From: Longirhabdus pacifica
GTDB taxonomy: Bacteria; Bacillota; Bacilli; Paenibacillales; DSM-105158
Assembly (NCBI RefSeq): GCF_004115085.1
Contig: NZ_QXJP01000018.1
Location: 1 to 64,000 of the forward strand
Length of the DNA: 64,000 nucleotides
Direction: 5' to 3'
Shown: positions 54,819 through 64,000 of the stretch, one piece after another
Layout: each line of letters begins with the position of its first letter
Position numbering within the stretch: the first letter of the stretch is position 1
Notes under the pieces: model-generated
Told to the model about the DNA's origin: nothing
Seen by the model: only the letters and a program-made list of their open reading frames with translations
The model's database searches: none
Position numbers and translations under genes: made by a program

Positions 54819-54909
54819 AATATCACCTTTCTTCTTCATAAACTATTATACCATTTCCATTATTCAAAAATCATATTTGTAAAATATATAAACTACCGCA
54901 AAACAAAAG

Positions 54910-54970
54910 AGTTTTTCATCGAAAAGGGTTTATGCTTGTATGCAGCATAAACCCTTTTCGATGAAAAACT
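54910..54970. repeat. Hairpin B: perfect 26-bp inverted repeat, right boundary of the Rpn unit
   Basis: AGTTTTTCATCGAAAAGGG plus TTTATGC on one arm pairs perfectly with its complement around loop TTGTATGCA. On the minus strand a T-run follows, so it can terminate the DUF5316 gene. Read on the minus strand, the inner 37 bases match hairpin A at 34 of 37 positions. Confidence 0.93.
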
Positions 54971-55006
54971 ATAACATTGTTATATGAAATATACTAATGC
55001 TAGAAA

Positions 55007-55306
55007 TTAGACATAATTATAGATAACAAAATAGATGATAAAGATTACAATACTCGGTAAGCCTACGAATACAATATTTATAGACATCTTTACTCTTTCT
55101 CTTCTGTCCTCTCTGCTTTCTCCAGCAGTATTGGCCCTAATCTGATCTCCTGAGATAAATGCACCCAACAAAATACCTGAAAGCACAATAGCTCCTAAAG
55201 CAATCCATCCACTGCCTATAAGGATAAGCTGCATATCTTGTTTTATGCCGGCAACAATCATAACGATGACAGATAGAACAGCACCTATAAGTAAAGATTT
55301 TTTCAA
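55007..55306 (-). CDS. DUF5316 family small membrane protein
   Basis: A 99-residue protein: two membrane helices near the N-terminus, a polar loop with the segment SGDQIRANTAGESREDRRER typical of DUF5316, and a C-terminal helix (VFVGLPSIVIFIIYFVIYN). The TTG at 55306 is favoured, since AAAGGGG lies 8 bases upstream. An ATG at 55327 lacks an RBS. Function is unknown. Confidence 0.7.
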   Translation of the reverse strand: MKKSLLIGAVLSVIVMIVAGIKQDMQLILIGSGWIALGAIVLSGILLGAFISGDQIRANTAGESREDRRERVKMSINIVFVGLPSIVIFIIYFVIYNYV

Positions 55307-55439
55307 ACTCCACAGCCCCTTTTTCATTTGCAACAATTGTAATTCGCGAAACGTAAAGGAAGTATCGTAGAAGTATTTAGCTTCTCCTTTTTGTCCGTGT
55401 TATCGTATGTTTTTAACTCATCATATAGCATATCACTTA

Positions 55440-58400
55440 CTACATACTTTCCATGCGTATGGTACTTCCTTCTCCTGCATCCGTCGCTGGTATGATCATT
55501 AATTTTTTCGGCAGTCGTTGTTGCAACTCTGGAACATGGCTAATGATGCCTATATTTAATTGGTCAGATTGTATTTTCTCTAATGCCGTAACGACTGTCT
55601 CTAGTAATTCAGGATCTAACGTACCAAAACCTTCATCCAGAAAGAAAAATTGTAACGGGTACTGGCCATTCAATTGTATTTGCGCAGAAAGAGCCAATGC
55701 TAAGGATAGTGATGTTAAAAAAGTTTCCCCACCTGATAGCGTCGTTACCGGCCTCTTCACGCCACCATTTGCATCGTCACGAATAACGAAAGCACCATTT
55801 GAGTCTATTTCTAAGGCGTAACGCTGTCTAGATAGTTGACTTAAACGAGAAGAAGCATGCCTACTAATATGCAGCAAATGTTCTTCTGCTATGAATTCCA
55901 CAAAAGCATTTCCACGGAAAATCGTTTGCAGCGTCTGTAAACGTTGAAATTCATCACGCAGCCTTTGTAAATCCCCTTCTAATTGCTGCCAACGCTCATG
56001 TTTTCGCGTTATATCTTCGTGTTCTTGCTCCACTTTTGCTTTCCACTGTAATGCCTGTTCTAACGCTTGCTTCACTTCCAGTTCTTTTTGCTGTAATGCA
56101 TGCCACGCTTCTTCGCTAATGTGATGACCTGCAAGTTTGCTTTCATATTGGTTCATTTGTACGATATTGTGCTTCACTTGTTCTTCGTAATGCTGTAGTT
56201 CGTTTTCCCACTGAGGAACTAAAGCTTCATCTTCATATGCAGCTTGGATATCGTCTTCATGTTGAAAAGAACTAGCCGTGAATGCCTGCTGCCACGTCTG
56301 CTCTATTTTTTGTAATTGCGTCGTATTCCATTGTAATTTTTGTTCCACTGACGTGACATTTTTATCACTTTGTATTGTACTGGCTTGTGCTTTCTGTGCC
56401 ATTTCCTCTGCTTGCTGCAGTTGCATTTTTAGTGCATGTAACGTCTCTTCGATTTGCTGTTTTACACCTCGTGCTTGCTTACCGCCTAACCATTGTTGTA
56501 GTTGGGACTCTTTTTGTAATATGTCCTGCTCGTGATGTGTTAAAGCTGTCTTTGCGCTATGCAAACTTTTTTCTGCTTCCACTTTATCTTTTTGCATAGA
56601 AAGTATTTGTTGCTGCACTTGTTCAATGAACGTGATGCTTTTTTCTATTCGTTCATTGAGTTCACGCTGTTGCTCTTCTTTTTGTTCTAAAGCAGTAATC
56701 ACATCTTCTACTTGCTCCATTGCTATCGTTGGAAATTGCTTTTGCCAATCGTTTTGCAGCTGATTCCAAGTTTCGTTGATATCATGATATTTTTGCTCGT
56801 TCATACGCAGTGTGTCTTGCAGGTTTTGTGCAAGAAGCTGTTTTGTTTGTATTTGTGATTGGAGCTGTGACATTGCATCTATTTCACGTTGCAATGCAGA
56901 CATCACTTTCTCTTGCTGTAGTTTGATTTGATCCATATATTTTTCCAGAATAGATAACTTGGATGATATTTTAGCTACTATACTGTGGGAAGGAGGAAGA
57001 GATTCGTTGTGACTTTCATCTTCACCGTTTTTATCTTTATGGAATATGGAAGTATTCATCGTCGTAACTGCAGCTTCAGATACGGCATGATCGTTAGCTT
57101 GCCATGTAAAAAGTGCTTCTTGCTTAGAAAATGCATTGATGTTGTGCGCTAATTGTTGAATGTGACGCATTTGGCGTTCTCTATCCATCTGTACATGACG
57201 CAATGTCATCTGTAGTGGCTCTAACGTTCTTTTTAACTCTTGTAATTGCTGAACATCATGCTGCTCATGTTCAGGATGTTTCTCCATCTCTACGATATGG
57301 GGATGATGGGAAGAACCACAAACAGGACAGGCCTTATTTCCCTCTAGTTGCTGTGCTAGCTGCACGGCATAACGCTTTAGTTGTTGACCATGTAAATACG
57401 TATCCCATTGTGCAATGGTTTGATCTAGCTCCATTTCTAATTTCCCACTATCTACTACGGCTATGCTCAACTCTTGATCTATTTTTTCAACCTGCTGAAA
57501 GTGAGCTTGAAACGTGGTGAGATATTGCTGCATTTGAAGTTGCAATGTATCTTGTTGTTGTTTTTCCCCTTGCCATTGGTGTTTGTTCTTTTCCAGTTCT
57601 TGCTCTGCCTGCACTAATTGTTGCCGCACCATTTGCATTTTATCTTTCATGACCTGCGCTTTTGTGACCTGCGCTCGCTCATCAGGATGGATATGAGTTG
57701 ACTTTAATTGAAGCTTTAAAGCTTGTTGTTTTTGCAACGCTCGCTCATGCTGGCTTTCTTTTTGCTCACATTGTTGTTGATGAAGCTGACATTGCACTGT
57801 TAATTTTTCTGTTTCTGTGTGTGCTTGCTGCTGTTTTTGTTGCAGTTGTAACAGCTCCTGCTCCACTTCCAACGCTTGCATTGCTTGCTGTAATTGTTGC
57901 TGTAAAGCAGGTTGTTCTTGCTCCCATTGATGCTTGTATTGCTGTAAAGTGTTAACTGCTTGTTCGTATTGTTGATCGTGAGTCTGCTTTTCCGTTTGTC
58001 GTTGTTGTAGCTGCTGTGACAGTTGCTCACAAGCTTGTTCTACACCTACTCGCTCTTGCCAAATCGGCTTTAATGCTAATGCTTGCTGTAGTTGCTCTAA
58101 TCTTTTTTTCTTTGCTTGAACGGTAGGCCGTTGTTCTTCTAGCATGTGTTGTTCTTTTTGCAATGTGGTTAGCTCTTGTTGCCATTGCCACCATTGTTTT
58201 TTTTCTTCCACTTCTATTCCGATAGTATGTACGCGTTCTCGCTCATTTTTCACGCGCTCATTTGCCTCAAGCAATTGTGCTGAGAGATGTTCCATTCTTT
58301 CTACAGAAGCGTCTCCTAAACCGATCTGTTCTGCTTCCGCTTGCTTGATTTGCACATCTGCTGCCTTACTCTCTGCATTAATATTTTGCTGCAATCGATC

Positions 58401-58946
58401 CCCATACGTTTCTAGTGAAAAAATCCGCTGCAACATCTGCCGTCTCTCGACACCTTTTAACGTCAAAAATTGAGCAAATTTTCCTTGAGGTAATACGATC
58501 GCTCTAGTAAAATCTTGCATGGTCAAGCCTAACAATTGCTCGACAGCAGCATTGACGTCTTGTTGTTTATCCGAGGTGATTTTTTCTTGCTCTGTTCCGA
58601 CATGAACAATAAAGCGACTGATTGTATTTTTAAGAGATACGTCATTTGCACGCTTATACTGACGTTCTATACGATAAGCATGAATATGTTTGCCTACGGT
58701 TAAAGAGAAGGTGAACGAAACTTCTAACTTATCTTCCGCATGATTCATAATACCTTGCGTGCCATTTGTTGCTCGCTCCACTTTACCAAATAGGGCTAAC
58801 GTAATCGCATCAAGTATGGAAGACTTTCCACTCCCAGTCGGACCAAATATACCGAATATCCCTGCCTCCGACAAAGAGGTAAAATCAATCGTTTGCCGTT
58901 CCCGGTAGCTTTGCAGCCCCGCCAAGCTCAATTGAATCGGTTTCAT
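55440..58946 (-). CDS. sbcC: SbcC, ATPase subunit of the SbcCD (Rad50/Mre11-type) nuclease
   Basis: An SMC-like ATPase of 1168 residues that works with SbcD to cut DNA hairpins and blocked ends. Walker A IFGPTGSGKSSILDAI is near residue 35. Long Gln-rich coiled-coil arms flank a zinc-hook CPVC near residue 540. The C-terminal signature is LSGGETFLTSLSLALALS near 1070 and Walker B FFFLDEGFGTLD follows. The start overlaps the sbcD stop (ATGA). The coiled coil is unusually rich in Gln and His but the domain order is normal. Confidence 0.95.
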   Translation of the reverse strand: MKPIQLSLAGLQSYRERQTIDFTSLSEAGIFGIFGPTGSGKSSILDAITLALFGKVERATNGTQGIMNHAEDKLEVSFTFSLTVGKHIHAYRIERQYKRANDVSLKNTISRFIVHVGTEQEKITSDKQQDVNAAVEQLLGLTMQDFTRAIVLPQGKFAQFLTLKGVERRQMLQRIFSLETYGDRLQQNINAESKAADVQIKQAEAEQIGLGDASVERMEHLSAQLLEANERVKNERERVHTIGIEVEEKKQWWQWQQELTTLQKEQHMLEEQRPTVQAKKKRLEQLQQALALKPIWQERVGVEQACEQLSQQLQQRQTEKQTHDQQYEQAVNTLQQYKHQWEQEQPALQQQLQQAMQALEVEQELLQLQQKQQQAHTETEKLTVQCQLHQQQCEQKESQHERALQKQQALKLQLKSTHIHPDERAQVTKAQVMKDKMQMVRQQLVQAEQELEKNKHQWQGEKQQQDTLQLQMQQYLTTFQAHFQQVEKIDQELSIAVVDSGKLEMELDQTIAQWDTYLHGQQLKRYAVQLAQQLEGNKACPVCGSSHHPHIVEMEKHPEHEQHDVQQLQELKRTLEPLQMTLRHVQMDRERQMRHIQQLAHNINAFSKQEALFTWQANDHAVSEAAVTTMNTSIFHKDKNGEDESHNESLPPSHSIVAKISSKLSILEKYMDQIKLQQEKVMSALQREIDAMSQLQSQIQTKQLLAQNLQDTLRMNEQKYHDINETWNQLQNDWQKQFPTIAMEQVEDVITALEQKEEQQRELNERIEKSITFIEQVQQQILSMQKDKVEAEKSLHSAKTALTHHEQDILQKESQLQQWLGGKQARGVKQQIEETLHALKMQLQQAEEMAQKAQASTIQSDKNVTSVEQKLQWNTTQLQKIEQTWQQAFTASSFQHEDDIQAAYEDEALVPQWENELQHYEEQVKHNIVQMNQYESKLAGHHISEEAWHALQQKELEVKQALEQALQWKAKVEQEHEDITRKHERWQQLEGDLQRLRDEFQRLQTLQTIFRGNAFVEFIAEEHLLHISRHASSRLSQLSRQRYALEIDSNGAFVIRDDANGGVKRPVTTLSGGETFLTSLSLALALSAQIQLNGQYPLQFFFLDEGFGTLDPELLETVVTALEKIQSDQLNIGIISHVPELQQRLPKKLMIIPATDAGEGSTIRMESM

Positions 58947-60124
58947 TCTGCCTTCTCCTTTCTACTTTGATCCGTTTCATCTAGTGATGCCAATTGTAAA
59001 AATAACTTTATCGTTTCTTCGTCTGGTTCTGCACCGCCAGTTTGCTTTTTATAAAATTGCTTGAACAGTTGATCGATAGGCATTTGCATTCTGTACGTAC
59101 TAGATAATTCCTCTTCTTCTTGTGTCAAAATGGGACGAATATGAATGATTCCTTCATGATGCTTTCTTATTTTCGCAATTTCTTCATTTGTTAAAAATTG
59201 ATCTACTTCTAATTCCAAATCGATCCATGCGTTGGCATCTCTTTTTTCCAGCAACCATGGATATACTTCCGACACACCTTTTTTGGCACGCCATTTTACT
59301 AGCGGTTTACCTGAAGTAAGCCAAATTTCTTTTTGCGTAACTTCTTGTCCTGGTGACGCATCGATAATCGTGACGGACTTCGTTTGTCCACTTTCCGAAA
59401 AGCTATACGCTAACGGAGAGCCACTATAACGAACAGTCGGTTTGATACATTGCGGTCGATGCAAATGACCTAAAGCCGTATACTGTGCACCTACATCGAA
59501 TACCGATGCAGGAACCGTATATGCACCTCCTACTTGAATCGGTCTTTCCGAATCCGTTTCTTTACCACCAAAAACATATAGATGGCTCATGATTAAATTA
59601 ACACAGTGGGATTGAAAATGTGATGATTGCTGTTTCAGTAGTTGTGCTATTCGCTGTGCATATGCTTGTTGCAACTTGTCCTCGTCCGTTTCACTAGTTA
59701 AACATTGATTTAATCTCGATTCCGAAGGATAAGGTAAGGCGTATATCGTCGCAATCTCATCTGTACGAGGTATGACAATCTGTTGCATCTCCGTCGTCGG
59801 TAATCCTACGATCGTCAGTCCTTGCTTTGTTGTTAGAGGATTGCTCGCTGTTAATCGGTCAGGGCTATCGTGATTACCCGCAATCGCAACGACAGGAACT
59901 TTCCCCCCGTCCGTTATCCTTGCGATCGCATCATAAAATAGTTGTTCTGCTGCAGCAGGAGGATTGACCGTATCGTATACATCTCCTGCCAATAATACGA
60001 TATCGATCTTTTCATCACGAATAATCGTAACTAACTCATCTAAAAAATCAACTTGCTCTGCCAAGCGACTTCGTCCTTCTAACGTACGACCTAAATGCCA
60101 ATCTGCAGTATGCAATATACGCAC
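58943..60124 (-). CDS. sbcD: SbcD, nuclease subunit of SbcCD
   Basis: An Mre11-type metallophosphoesterase of 393 residues. Metal motifs are HTADWHLGRTL at the start, LLAGDVYDTVNPP near residue 45, AIAGNHDSPDR near residue 82, LIMSHLYVFGG near 180 and ALGHLHRPQ near 220. The start is GTG with GGAGGGG upstream. It lies 31 bases after addA, suggesting one repair operon (addB-addA-sbcD-sbcC in relatives). Confidence 0.95.
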   Translation of the reverse strand: MRILHTADWHLGRTLEGRSRLAEQVDFLDELVTIIRDEKIDIVLLAGDVYDTVNPPAAAEQLFYDAIARITDGGKVPVVAIAGNHDSPDRLTASNPLTTKQGLTIVGLPTTEMQQIVIPRTDEIATIYALPYPSESRLNQCLTSETDEDKLQQAYAQRIAQLLKQQSSHFQSHCVNLIMSHLYVFGGKETDSERPIQVGGAYTVPASVFDVGAQYTALGHLHRPQCIKPTVRYSGSPLAYSFSESGQTKSVTIIDASPGQEVTQKEIWLTSGKPLVKWRAKKGVSEVYPWLLEKRDANAWIDLELEVDQFLTNEEIAKIRKHHEGIIHIRPILTQEEEELSSTYRMQMPIDQLFKQFYKKQTGGAEPDEETIKLFLQLASLDETDQSRKEKAE

Positions 60125-60155
60125 TGTGTCCCCTCCTCCATCTTCTTTCCTTTTT

Positions 60156-63100
60156 CTACTCCATTTCTACTACGGTTGCTGTATCGAATAAATATAAATA
60201 TTTTGCTACTATCGGTTTATGCCAAATGCTCTCTACTGCTTGTGCATACACTTTCATCTGCAACTGATATCGCTGCTTTATTTGCTCTATTGTCATACCG
60301 TGCATACTGTCCGTCTTGTAATCCAATAACACCAATCCATTTCCTTTCGTAAACAAGCCATCGATAACCCCTTGTACTAAAACAGGTTCTTCCGCAACGT
60401 TTTCTGTTGCCTGAGGGTACATTTTGGCAGCAGGTAGGGCGTAACTGAAAGGAATTTCACGAAAACATTGTTCTGCCTGTACCATTTGTTGCCCAATCTG
60501 AGATTGAAAGAAACCTACAATCGCTTGGATATCAATCGCTTCTCTTTGCTTCTCTGTCATCCATTGCTTTTGTACGAGATGATCTAGCGTTTGGTTCACC
60601 GTATCTTTATTTATATTTTCATGCAGTGGCATGTGTTGCATTAGCGTATGATAAGCTGTACCTCGTTCTACTGGCGTTAATTTTTTATCTTCCATAAATT
60701 TGGGTCTACGCAACAATTTTTGAGCTGCTGGACGCTGCGTCACAATACTATTGTTATCGATACCCTGTGCCTTTGCATGCCACTGATCCGACTGCCTCTT
60801 CATCTCTGAGACCGATTGCTTGGAAAATAAAGTGGTAGCTTCTTGAAAACCATACTGCCACGAAAGTCTTTCTGTTATCTCCTGTTGCAAGTCACTAGAC
60901 ATATGCGCTACAGGCGTAGCTGTTGCCAAACTGTCTAGTACCGTGCCAATTCGCTGCTCTTTTGTAGCTGCCGCCTGTGCAAATTGCTCTGCAGTAATTA
61001 CGTTCACTTTCCACTGTGCTTCATGTGTTAACATGCCTATCTCATCTTCTAAGTCAGCTAGATCTAGTAAACGCTTTGCATCTGGATGACGTAACAACGC
61101 TGGGCCTAACCAATCCATATACGTTCGACCTTTGCTCAGTATCGCCTCTGGAAGAGCTACCTGTGCTGGATCGATGTGAGATTGCCATGTCTCCAATTTC
61201 TTTGCTAATTGCGGAACCGTTGCGACCATAATGAGCTTTTCTTTTGCGCGCGTCATCGCAACGTACAATATTCTCATTTCTTCCGCTAGCATCTCCTGAT
61301 GCATTTTACGTTTGATCGCTAAATGAGGTAATGTAGGATAACTAACGCGAAGCTTTACATTTATCATTTTAGGTCCAAAACCTAAATCTTTGTGCATGAG
61401 AAAAGATCCGTTTAGATCCCGCTGATTAAATTGCTTATTCATTCCCGCAACAAATACAATAGGGAATTCCAATCCTTTACTTTTATGAATGGACATTATA
61501 CGGACGACATCTTCTTGTTCACCAAGCGCTCGTGCCGTACCCAAATCTCCTCCCGTTTCTCGCATTTTTTCAATGAAACGTAAAAAGCGAAATAAACCAC
61601 GAAATGAGGTGTGTTCATATTGTTTAGCGCGTTCAAACAATACACGCAAATTGGCTTGTCGCTGCATACCGCCATTAAGCCCACCAACGAGATCATAGTA
61701 GCCAGAATCTTTGTAGATTTTCCATATGAGATCAGCAACTGGCATTTGTCTCGCTTCATCACGCCACTGATCTACTAATTGCATGAACGATGCTAGTTTC
61801 GCTTGCAGTAACGTTTCTGATGCGTCTGGACGTTTCACATACTGCATTAGCGCATGATAAAACGAACTTTCTTTATCCTGACTTCTTATCAGTGCAAGCT
61901 GTTCTGCACTCAGCTGAACGAACGGAGAGCGAAGCACTGCAGCTAGTGGAATATCTTGCTGCGGGTTATCGATAATGTGCAACAAGGACATCATCACTTC
62001 AATTTCACCAGCTTCAAAATAACCCCGATTCAAATCTGCATAGCAGGGTATACCTGCATGGCGGAACTCTTCCATGATGACAGGTGCCCACTCCGCCGTA
62101 GCACGCAATAGTACCACGATATCTCGGTATTGCAGTGGTCTCTTTCCTTTCAACTTACTGTCATACACCATTTTCGGCTGACGATCTTGTCCCATCCACT
62201 GCTGAATGTACATCGCCATCATTCTCGCTTCCATCTGTACGGTTTCTAATTCCGCTTCGTTCATCGATGGAGTTTCTGCACCACCTTCACTTTCATCCTC
62301 GTTATCCTCTTCTTTCAAGTCTTCACTCCGGTCTATGAGTGCTACTTCAATGGCTTCATCTTCGCCAAGCAATGGATCTACTTCGGGATAATTTGCCCCA
62401 TAAACTAACTGGGCTTGCTCATCGTAGCTGATTTCAGCCATGCCACCGTTCATGAGTTGCATAAATAAATAATTTACACCGCTCAATACCCCTTGCCTGC
62501 TGCGAAAATTACGCACGAGATCGATTACACTTCCATCAGATGTTGCATTGATGTCACTGTTATCGTCAGCGTCATGTCGTTCATGGCCTTCACTATTAGC
62601 TTTATCCACGCGATAAGACGTAAAAGATTGATATTTCCCTAAAAATATTTCAGGTTCTGCTAGACGAAAACGATAAATACTCTGCTTTACATCACCAACC
62701 ATAAAACGATTACCTGGCGCTTCTCTGGATAGGAGAGATACGATCAGCTCTTGCACTCGGTTCGTATCCTGATACTCATCTAATAGCACTTCTGCAAACT
62801 GTTCGCGATATGCTAATGCCGCAGCTGTCGGCTGTATTTTTCCCGAAGACTCGTCGATATCAGCTAACACTTGCAGACAAAAGTGTTCTAAATCTGCAAA
62901 GTCGACGATATTTTTTTCCTTTTTCATTTGTTGATAATGATTCGAAAATGTGGAGACGATACTCACTAACATCTGGATGACAGGGTATAAAGATTGTAGC
63001 TCTTGTCCAAATTGTTCCTGTGTTCTAGTGAACAGCTGCTCTGCTAACGTTTGAACTACTTTTTTCGCTTCATCTCGATACTTTTTCACTTTTTCCTGTA

Positions 63101-64000
63101 ACATTTTATCTAGTTGATCGCCACGACAAGGCTTCAATCTACCGAATGTAAATTGTTGAAATTTCTCCTGTACAGGTTGCCAACTGCCTTGCTCACATAA
63201 ATCAAGGATGGCATGAAGGTGAGCCATCTCTTCCTGTATATTCGGTACATACGCTTGCGGCCCATGGTCCAGCAAAGCCCCTTGCTCTGCTTGCTGAAGT
63301 GCGTGCAACGCGCTTTGACATTGTAATTTTACATCTTGCAATAATGCATGCATCCACATTCGCATTCCATCTGAGTGCTCTTGTGAAAACGAATCTGCCA
63401 TCTGCTTCATCCACTGCTGTGGATCGGGATGACTTCTTGAAAACTCGTATAACGAAGCAGCAAGCTGTAATAAGGGCTCATCACTTTTGTCTGAACTGTA
63501 GCTGTCTACCAATTGCCAAAATGTGCTGTCTTCTGTTTCCGTAGCATAGTAATGTTCAAATAGCTCTTCCATCACTTCTTTTTTCAGTAGCTGTACTTCC
63601 GTCTCATTGGCAATGCGAAAATCCGGATCTAATCCTAAAACTTGATTGTGTCTTCGCACCACTTCTAGACAAAACGAATGCAGCGTAGTAATCGATGCTT
63701 TATGAATGAGCGCTAATTGTCGTCTCACATGTTCACTACCGTTATTTTCCTCTGTCAGTTGTTCTAATTTGATACGTATTCTTTCTCTCATTTCATCCGC
63801 AGCGGCTTTCGTAAAAGTAGCAACGAGCAAAGCATCGATATTGATCGGATGATGTTCATCCGTAATTCGCTGAATGATGCGTTCCACGAGTACCGCCGTC
63901 TTTCCCGATCCCGCAGCAGCAGAGACTAAAATATTGTTATCTCTTGCATAAATTGCTTGCCACTGATCATCTGTCCATTGACTATTGTTCGGTTTTGTTG
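60156..64000 (-). CDS. addA: AddA, helicase-nuclease subunit of the AddAB recombination complex (5' end off window)
   Basis: UvrD-type helicase plus nuclease that processes double-strand ends for RecA. The visible part covers about 1280 residues. It begins before the conserved WTDDQWQAIYA, with Walker A VSAAAGSGKTAVLVERI at about 63915, and continues through LLDEYQDTNRVQ, SIYRFRLAEP and RIMSIHKSKGLEF. The C-terminal nuclease domain has GVIDGLFTKGNGLVLLDYKTD at about 60320. Only the first few codons are missing beyond the right edge. Confidence 0.96.
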   Translation of the reverse strand, partial: TKPNNSQWTDDQWQAIYARDNNILVSAAAGSGKTAVLVERIIQRITDEHHPINIDALLVATFTKAAADEMRERIRIKLEQLTEENNGSEHVRRQLALIHKASITTLHSFCLEVVRRHNQVLGLDPDFRIANETEVQLLKKEVMEELFEHYYATETEDSTFWQLVDSYSSDKSDEPLLQLAASLYEFSRSHPDPQQWMKQMADSFSQEHSDGMRMWMHALLQDVKLQCQSALHALQQAEQGALLDHGPQAYVPNIQEEMAHLHAILDLCEQGSWQPVQEKFQQFTFGRLKPCRGDQLDKMLQEKVKKYRDEAKKVVQTLAEQLFTRTQEQFGQELQSLYPVIQMLVSIVSTFSNHYQQMKKEKNIVDFADLEHFCLQVLADIDESSGKIQPTAAALAYREQFAEVLLDEYQDTNRVQELIVSLLSREAPGNRFMVGDVKQSIYRFRLAEPEIFLGKYQSFTSYRVDKANSEGHERHDADDNSDINATSDGSVIDLVRNFRSRQGVLSGVNYLFMQLMNGGMAEISYDEQAQLVYGANYPEVDPLLGEDEAIEVALIDRSEDLKEEDNEDESEGGAETPSMNEAELETVQMEARMMAMYIQQWMGQDRQPKMVYDSKLKGKRPLQYRDIVVLLRATAEWAPVIMEEFRHAGIPCYADLNRGYFEAGEIEVMMSLLHIIDNPQQDIPLAAVLRSPFVQLSAEQLALIRSQDKESSFYHALMQYVKRPDASETLLQAKLASFMQLVDQWRDEARQMPVADLIWKIYKDSGYYDLVGGLNGGMQRQANLRVLFERAKQYEHTSFRGLFRFLRFIEKMRETGGDLGTARALGEQEDVVRIMSIHKSKGLEFPIVFVAGMNKQFNQRDLNGSFLMHKDLGFGPKMINVKLRVSYPTLPHLAIKRKMHQEMLAEEMRILYVAMTRAKEKLIMVATVPQLAKKLETWQSHIDPAQVALPEAILSKGRTYMDWLGPALLRHPDAKRLLDLADLEDEIGMLTHEAQWKVNVITAEQFAQAAATKEQRIGTVLDSLATATPVAHMSSDLQQEITERLSWQYGFQEATTLFSKQSVSEMKRQSDQWHAKAQGIDNNSIVTQRPAAQKLLRRPKFMEDKKLTPVERGTAYHTLMQHMPLHENINKDTVNQTLDHLVQKQWMTEKQREAIDIQAIVGFFQSQIGQQMVQAEQCFREIPFSYALPAAKMYPQATENVAEEPVLVQGVIDGLFTKGNGLVLLDYKTDSMHGMTIEQIKQRYQLQMKVYAQAVESIWHKPIVAKYLYLFDTATVVEME

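Noticed and set aside
55440-58946. The very high Gln content of SbcC as a sign of a foreign or degenerate gene
   Set aside because: Walker, zinc-hook and signature motifs are all intact, and coiled-coil arms of SbcC vary freely in composition.
1-64000. CRISPR arrays, prophage genes, tRNA genes or toxin-antitoxin pairs
   Set aside because: No regularly spaced repeats, no cloverleaf sequences and no phage structural or cognate toxin genes were seen while reading the window.

Overview
The window is a low-GC chromosomal segment from an endospore-forming member of the Bacillaceae. Three things support this: spore-associated genes (rsfA, yqfC, yqfD), the bacillithiol gene bshC, and long blocks of Bacillus-like gene order (typA-ylaH-ylaK; rpsU-yqeY-nfeD-floA-yqfC-yqfD-phoH-pgpH-ybeY-dgkA-cdd-era-yqzL-recO-glyQ-glyS-ppsR-dnaG-sigA-trmK-nif3; addA-sbcD-sbcC). 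The gene style resembles the Oceanobacillus/Virgibacillus group, but the genus cannot be fixed from this sequence alone. Most genes are on the minus strand.

Layout. Bases 1-151 are the end of an IS3-family insertion sequence that has replaced the last codons of bshC. A five-gene oligopeptide permease operon (oppA-B-C-D-F) lies between bshC and its usual neighbours (DUF3397, panE, rsfA). Then come a DUF2626 gene, a COG1565 methyltransferase, an unusual set of three envelope genes (lipoprotein, PcsB/CwlO-like coiled coil without a hydrolase, orphan solute-binding protein), the ylaK/ylaH/typA block, a TerC transporter, and the nifZ-thiI sulfur-relay pair beside a PiT-type anion transporter. Small conserved genes and a membrane-anchored subtilase lead to rnpB.

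The centre (28.6-51.4 kb) is the macromolecular-synthesis region. It covers tRNA and 16S rRNA maturation (trmK, era, ybeY), primase and the main sigma factor, glycyl-tRNA synthetase under a glycine T-box, nucleotide and c-di-AMP turnover (cdd, pgpH), membrane organisation (floA, nfeD, dgkA) and S21. The nfeD-floA operon has a textbook SigW-type promoter. Two real small genes, yqzL and rpsU, are easily missed because they are short. The right end carries a malic enzyme, a small accessory pocket with an Rpn-family nuclease gene bracketed by two related hairpins in opposite orientation, and the DNA-repair genes sbcC, sbcD and addA, the last cut by the window edge.

The strongest items for a second look are the RNase P RNA, which reads as ancestral class A rather than the class B expected in Bacilli; the Rpn nuclease gene between inverted copies of a 37-nt hairpin; the IS-truncated bshC; the three-gene envelope cluster; and the SigW promoter.
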